Positions 60,248 to 64,000 of a DNA stretch of 64,000 bases are shown one piece after another. This DNA is from Methanococcoides burtonii DSM 6242 (lineage in GTDB: Archaea; Halobacteriota; Methanosarcinia; Methanosarcinales; Methanosarcinaceae): the NCBI RefSeq assembly GCF_000013725.1, contig NC_007955.1, positions 2,449,579 through 2,513,578 on the forward strand, written 5' to 3'. Under the pieces are notes generated by a model. The model did no database searches. It was given only the letters and a program-made list of their open reading frames with translations, and was not told the DNA's origin. The translations under genes and the position numbers were made by a program. Position 1 is the stretch's first letter; the number at the start of each line of letters is the position of its first letter.

Positions 60248-60736
60248 ATTTCAGAAGCAGAAAATGAATCTTATGGACTGGGTGATATAGATTCCATTGA
60301 AGATGCAGTAAAACTCGGTATATCCTTTGAGGATCAGGGCCGGGAATTTTATCTTGAGTTCTCCCGGAAAACGAAGGATCTTGCTGCAAAAGAGCTTTTC
60401 CTTTATCTTGCTGATGAGGAGAAAAAGCATTCTCAATACTTAATGAACTATCTTGAAGGGGAAGTTCTTCTGTTAGAGAGTGATCCTGATGTTCATAACT
60501 TCAAGAGTGCTTTTTCGTCAGAGTTTGCCAGTGGCGATCTTGGTGAGGTGGGTATACTTCTTGCTGCAATGAGGCTTGAACGTAAGACTGAGGATCTTTA
60601 CAGTATGCTTGCAAGGAATGCTTCTGATTCAAAACAGGAAGAATTCTTCGAAAGGCTTTCTTCGGTTGAACGCGGTCATTATGATCTTATAGATGGTTTC
60701 CTTGAATCTGCTACTGATTTCAGGATGCAGACGTAA
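60248..60736 (+). CDS. Ferritin-like diiron protein (erythrin), AUU start candidate
   Basis: The frame open from the 60248 region encodes 162 residues with two diiron half-sites: EFYLEFSRKTKDL...EEKKHSQY and RLERKTEDLY...SVERGHYDL, each an E...ExxH pair. The first in-frame ATG (60443) would remove the first half-site. The best start is AUU at 60248, eight bases after GGAG, giving (M)SEAENESYGLGD. It probably detoxifies peroxide or stores iron. It lies just before fprA. Confidence 0.8.
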   Translation: MSEAENESYGLGDIDSIEDAVKLGISFEDQGREFYLEFSRKTKDLAAKELFLYLADEEKKHSQYLMNYLEGEVLLLESDPDVHNFKSAFSSEFASGDLGEVGILLAAMRLERKTEDLYSMLARNASDSKQEEFFERLSSVERGHYDLIDGFLESATDFRMQT

Positions 60737-60754
60737 AGCTACGAGGTTCTGTTC

Positions 60755-61969
60755 ATGGATCTGATAAATGATACTCTTGAAATTGCCAAAGGTATCTACT
60801 GGGTAGGTGTAGTTGACTGGAATCTGCGCGATTTCCACGGCTATGCGACTCCACGGGGTGGCACTTACAATGCGTATCTGATAGTTGATGATAAGGTCAC
60901 TCTTATTGATACTGTCAAGGGTGACTTTGCACCGGAGATGATCAAGAGGATCCGAAAGGTCGTAAACCCTTCGAAGATAGATCATATCATCTGTAATCAT
61001 GTGGAGATGGACCATTCAAGTGGTTTGCCTGCTATCATGGAGTTAGCAAAGGATGCGAAGATCTTCTGTACTAAGCGTGGTAAGGTCGGGCTTGAAGAGC
61101 ACTATGAAGCTAACGGCTGTAGTGCGTGGGATTTTGAAATAGTTGATACTGGCTATGAGCTTGACATCGGCTCACGGACACTTATGTTTCTTGAGACTCC
61201 CATGTTGCACTGGCCGGATAGTATGCAGACATATTTGAAAGAAGATCGGATATTGTTCTCCAATGATGCATTTGGCCAGCATTTAGCCACTTCGGTGAGG
61301 TTCGAGGATGAGGTGGAATGTGGTGCTTTGGAAGATGCTGCAATATATTATGCGAATATCCTTCTTCCATTTGGTTCTAAGGTGCTAAAGTATGCTGATA
61401 AGATCGCAGAACTTGGGCTTGAATTCGATATGATAGCTCCTTCTCATGGGGTTATATGGCGAAAGGAACCTATGAGGGTGGTAGAAGCTTATATCAAATG
61501 GGCTAAAGGAGAAGCTGTTCCAAAGGTCTTGGTTATCTATGACACTATGTGGGGTAGTACTGAGATCATGGCAAAGGAGATCGTTGAAGGTGTCTCTGAA
61601 TGTGGTGTTGAAGCCAGAATGTTCCACCTTCGGAAAAATGATTGGAGTATGATGTTACGGGAACTCCTGTCTTCTCCTGTCATTGCTGTTGGTTCTCCTA
61701 CCATGCATGGTACCATGTTCTTTACGATATCCGGTTTCCTTACATACCTTAAAGGGCTTCGCCCGAAGGGTAAGAGTGCTGTTGCTTTCGGTTCATTTGG
61801 CTGGGGTGGCGGTGCGGTTAAGCATGTTGAGGAAATGATGGCATCTGCTGGGCTTGAGGTAATTGAACCAGGACTTCAGGCAAAGTATCGGCCATATGAA
61901 GATGATCTTAAGGCGTGTCGGGAACTCGGAGTCAGGCTCGCACAGCTTGCATTGGATAAAGCTGAATGA
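60755..61969 (+). CDS. fprA: F420H2 oxidase, A-type flavoprotein FprA
   Basis: A 404-residue two-domain flavodiiron protein that reduces oxygen to water with F420H2. The N-terminal beta-lactamase-like domain carries the diiron ligands in HVEMDHSSGLP, and the C-terminal flavodoxin domain carries the FMN loop YDTMWGSTEIMAKEI. No rubredoxin domain is attached, as in methanogen enzymes. It is downstream of the ferritin-like gene and upstream of the FTR-like gene, forming an oxygen-defence group. Confidence 0.95.
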   Translation: MDLINDTLEIAKGIYWVGVVDWNLRDFHGYATPRGGTYNAYLIVDDKVTLIDTVKGDFAPEMIKRIRKVVNPSKIDHIICNHVEMDHSSGLPAIMELAKDAKIFCTKRGKVGLEEHYEANGCSAWDFEIVDTGYELDIGSRTLMFLETPMLHWPDSMQTYLKEDRILFSNDAFGQHLATSVRFEDEVECGALEDAAIYYANILLPFGSKVLKYADKIAELGLEFDMIAPSHGVIWRKEPMRVVEAYIKWAKGEAVPKVLVIYDTMWGSTEIMAKEIVEGVSECGVEARMFHLRKNDWSMMLRELLSSPVIAVGSPTMHGTMFFTISGFLTYLKGLRPKGKSAVAFGSFGWGGGAVKHVEEMMASAGLEVIEPGLQAKYRPYEDDLKACRELGVRLAQLALDKAE

Positions 61970-62005
61970 TATTGATTTTAATTGAATACAAGGAAGTGAT
62001 GATTA

Positions 62006-62281
62006 ATGAAATTCGAAGGCGAACTTGAAGAAGAATTCTATAATAGATCTAAGAAGAATGCAGAGACCACTGGTTATAGGCTGAATCCTGATTACGATGT
62101 CATAACAATCGCAGTCAAAGGTATCTGTAATAATAAACGTGAATATGGTGAATGGTACTGTTTTTGCCAAAAGAGGACGGGGGATGTGGAAAAAGATAAG
62201 AAGATCATCTGTCCATGTGCTGCTCGGTCACGGGATGTGGAGATGCGTGGTTCCTGTAAGTGTGGATTGTACATTAAATAA
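62006..62281 (+). CDS. Ferredoxin:thioredoxin reductase catalytic-subunit-like protein
   Basis: A 91-residue protein with seven cysteines (41, 52, 54, 69, 71, 84, 86). The motif series WYCFC, then IICPCAAR and GSCKCGLYIK matches the CPC/CxC pattern that binds the [4Fe-4S] cluster and redox disulfide in FTR. It would pass ferredoxin electrons to thioredoxin-like proteins. It follows fprA by 36 bases. Confidence 0.92.
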   Translation: MKFEGELEEEFYNRSKKNAETTGYRLNPDYDVITIAVKGICNNKREYGEWYCFCQKRTGDVEKDKKIICPCAARSRDVEMRGSCKCGLYIK

Positions 62282-62306
62282 AGACTGATTAATAATACAA
62301 TATATG

Positions 62307-62323
62307 AAGGACACATGGTCCTT
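62307..62323 (+). terminator. Terminator after the FTR-like gene
   Basis: AAGGAC/GTCCTT with loop ACATG, followed by TCACTTTTTTCTTTTT. Confidence 0.7.
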
Positions 62324-62523
62324 TCACTTTTTTCTTTTTACAGAAATTGAATGCGATGCTGTATGCACGATGTATTTGTTCTGTAAGGATAGTTAGCTAT
62401 ATTTAGAAGGATGTGTTTTATGATAGGTAAGTGCACAATCTGTTATTAATGGACATATTTAAACAGTTTTTTGTGTCCTATTCATAATATCACATTTTAT
62501 TATCATACCCGGAGATTCTAAAT

Positions 62524-64000
62524 ATGAAAGTATTGGTAAGCGATTCATTATCAGAGGAAGGAGTTTCAAAGTTAAGTGAGCATTTTGACGTTGATGTTTC
62601 AACGGGTCTTTCTGAGGACGAGCTTGTAGAGAAGATCGGTATTTTCGATGCTCTTGTAATTCGCAGTGGTACACATGTCACAAAAAGGGTAATCGAGGCC
62701 GCTGACAACCTTAAAATTATAGGCAGGGCTGGTGTTGGTGTCGATAATGTTGATGTTGATGCAGCTACTGAAAAAGGTATCATTGTTGTAAATGCTCCTG
62801 AAGGGAACATGCTTTCTGCGGCAGAACACACTATCGCTATGATGATGTCGATGGCAAGGAACATTCCTCAGGCAAATGCTTCTTTAAAGGCCAAGAAATG
62901 GGAACGCAAGAACTTCATGGGGGTTGAGGTTAACGGCAAAACACTTGGTGTAATAGGTCTGGGACGTATTGGTGCTGAGGTGGCAAAACGTGCACAGGGT
63001 CTTGAAATGTCAATTCTGGCCTATGATCCTTTCGTTACTGAGGACCGTGCTAAGGATATGGGCGTTGAACTTACGACTGTTGATGATATTGCTCAGAGGG
63101 CAGATTTCATTACGGTTCATACTCCGCTCATAAAAGAGACGCGTAATATACTCGATAAAGCACAGTTTGATATGATGAAGAGTTCCACAAGGGTCATCAA
63201 TTGTGCACGTGGAGGAATTATCAATGAGGAAGCTCTTGCTGATGCGGCAAGGAATGGGAAGATCGCAGGTGCTGCCATTGATGTGTTCACCAGTGAGCCT
63301 CCATTTGACTGTCCTTTCATTGGTCTTGATAATGTGATCGTAACACCTCATTTGGGTGCATCGACAGAAGAAGCCCAGGTCAATGTTGCAGTGTCTGTTG
63401 CTGAAGAGATCATCTCTGTTCTGAATGGTGGTTCTGCACGTAATACTATCAATATTCCTGCTGTGAAGCCGGAAGTAATGGCAATACTTGCTCCTTATAT
63501 CGGACTTGCTGAGACGTTGGGGAGTGTGGCAGCACAGCTTCTTGATGCAAATTATAATAAGATCGAGATATCTTACAATGGTGAGATCGCTGATAAGGAT
63601 ACAAGGGCTGTAACGGTTGCAGCTTTAAAGGGTATTCTTGAGGATGCAGTTGGTTCGGCTGTAAACTATGTGAATGCTCCTTCGTTGGCTAAGTCCAGAA
63701 ATGTTGAGGTAGTTGAGAGTAAATCCGAAACTTCCGGGGATCACGCTTCAACCATTCGCATAACTCTTTTCCAGGGTACGAACACAAAGTCCGTTTCAGG
63801 TGCAGTTGTCGGTCGCGAGCCTAAGATCGTTATGATCGATGGCCAGTATGTTGACCTTGTTCCGAATGGATTTATGATCGTGTCGAATCATGTCAATAGA
63901 CCGAATGTCATTGGACCATGCTGTATCGTGCTTGGTGAGAATAATATTAATATTTCCGGTATGCAGGTGGGCCGTGTGGAAGTTGGTGGCAATACCATAA
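62524..64000 (+). CDS. serA: D-3-phosphoglycerate dehydrogenase, C-terminus beyond the window
   Basis: The first 492 residues of an NAD-dependent dehydrogenase for the first step of serine synthesis. NAD-binding [15 protein letters not shown], catalytic [13 protein letters not shown], and the active-site histidine in [14 protein letters not shown] are visible. An intervening allosteric domain (about 320-450) and the start of a C-terminal ACT domain ([20 protein letters not shown]) follow, giving the long form. The frame is open at the window end. ATG 62524 follows an AT-rich leader. Confidence 0.96.
   Translation, partial: MKVLVSDSLSEEGVSKLSEHFDVDVSTGLSEDELVEKIGIFDALVIRSGTHVTKRVIEAADNLKIIGRAGVGVDNVDVDAATEKGIIVVNAPEGNMLSAAEHTIAMMMSMARNIPQANASLKAKKWERKNFMGVEVNGKTLGVIGLGRIGAEVAKRAQGLEMSILAYDPFVTEDRAKDMGVELTTVDDIAQRADFITVHTPLIKETRNILDKAQFDMMKSSTRVINCARGGIINEEALADAARNGKIAGAAIDVFTSEPPFDCPFIGLDNVIVTPHLGASTEEAQVNVAVSVAEEIISVLNGGSARNTINIPAVKPEVMAILAPYIGLAETLGSVAAQLLDANYNKIEISYNGEIADKDTRAVTVAALKGILEDAVGSAVNYVNAPSLAKSRNVEVVESKSETSGDHASTIRITLFQGTNTKSVSGAVVGREPKIVMIDGQYVDLVPNGFMIVSNHVNRPNVIGPCCIVLGENNINISGMQVGRVEVGGNTI

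Overview
The window looks like a piece of a methanogenic archaeon of the Methanosarcinaceae, most likely Methanococcoides and close to M. burtonii. The evidence is a form II/III-like RubisCO with an internal insertion, fpoF beside mer, an archaeal GluRS and a type-2 SerRS, an anaerobic cob(I)alamin pathway, an archaeal 16S-tRNA-Ala-23S-5S operon, TATA-box promoters and c-type cytochromes. The genus call comes from recognising the proteins, not from a database search.

Layout. 1-3.4 kb is accessory DNA: a gene start at the left edge, a decayed tRNA-Leu(UAA), a tyrosine recombinase, a 3' fragment of tRNA-Leu(UAG) that looks like an attachment site, and a zeta-type toxin-antitoxin pair. 3.5-14.7 kb holds RubisCO, small redox and stress proteins (ferredoxin, AhpD-like protein, SMR pump, MsrA/MsrB, MscS), several broken genes (CopZ-like, Rieske), a methyltransferase, an FAH-family hydrolase and gltX. 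14.8-28.4 kb is translation and envelope-precursor metabolism, all on the minus strand: eS1, serS, uracil-DNA glycosylase, Pcc1, archaeal RecJ, a four-gene UDP-GlcNAc operon, uS15, a broken secreted-protein gene and hisS with an in-frame UAG. 28.4-34.5 kb is an rRNA operon with both processing stems visible, tRNA-Ala, tRNA-Cys and two 5S genes.

34.6-43.6 kb holds an amidohydrolase, UspA, a CBS protein, an archaeal riboflavin reductase, a thioredoxin lipoprotein with CcdA, and a seven-gene cbi operon (cbiT-L-F-G(N)-G(C)-H-C). 43.7-49.9 kb has cobQ and a trpD-F-E-G operon whose promoter carries two TGTACA boxes. 50.7-53.4 kb is nadM-fpoF-mer, with seven 13-bp repeats ahead of mer. 53.8-62.3 kb is a redox region: two DUF2180 proteins, an AhpD-like protein, a pentaheme cytochrome c with a PGF-type anchor, an Isf-like flavoprotein, an FNR-like reductase, rubrerythrin, AfpA, inositol-phosphate synthase, a ferritin-like protein, F420H2 oxidase FprA and a ferredoxin:thioredoxin-reductase-type protein. 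serA runs off the right edge.

The genes join in a few themes. Methyl-group metabolism needs corrinoid (cbi operon, cobQ) and F420 (mer, fpoF, fprA). Oxygen and oxidative defence is spread over FprA, rubrerythrin, the ferritin-like protein, MsrA/B and AhpD-like proteins. A c-type cytochrome and a thioredoxin/CcdA pair that could serve its maturation are both present. The strongest unusual signals are the UAG codon inside hisS (a pyrrolysine candidate), three genes whose best start is AUU or AUA behind a good Shine-Dalgarno, a repeat array in the mer leader, and a set of genes broken by single events.
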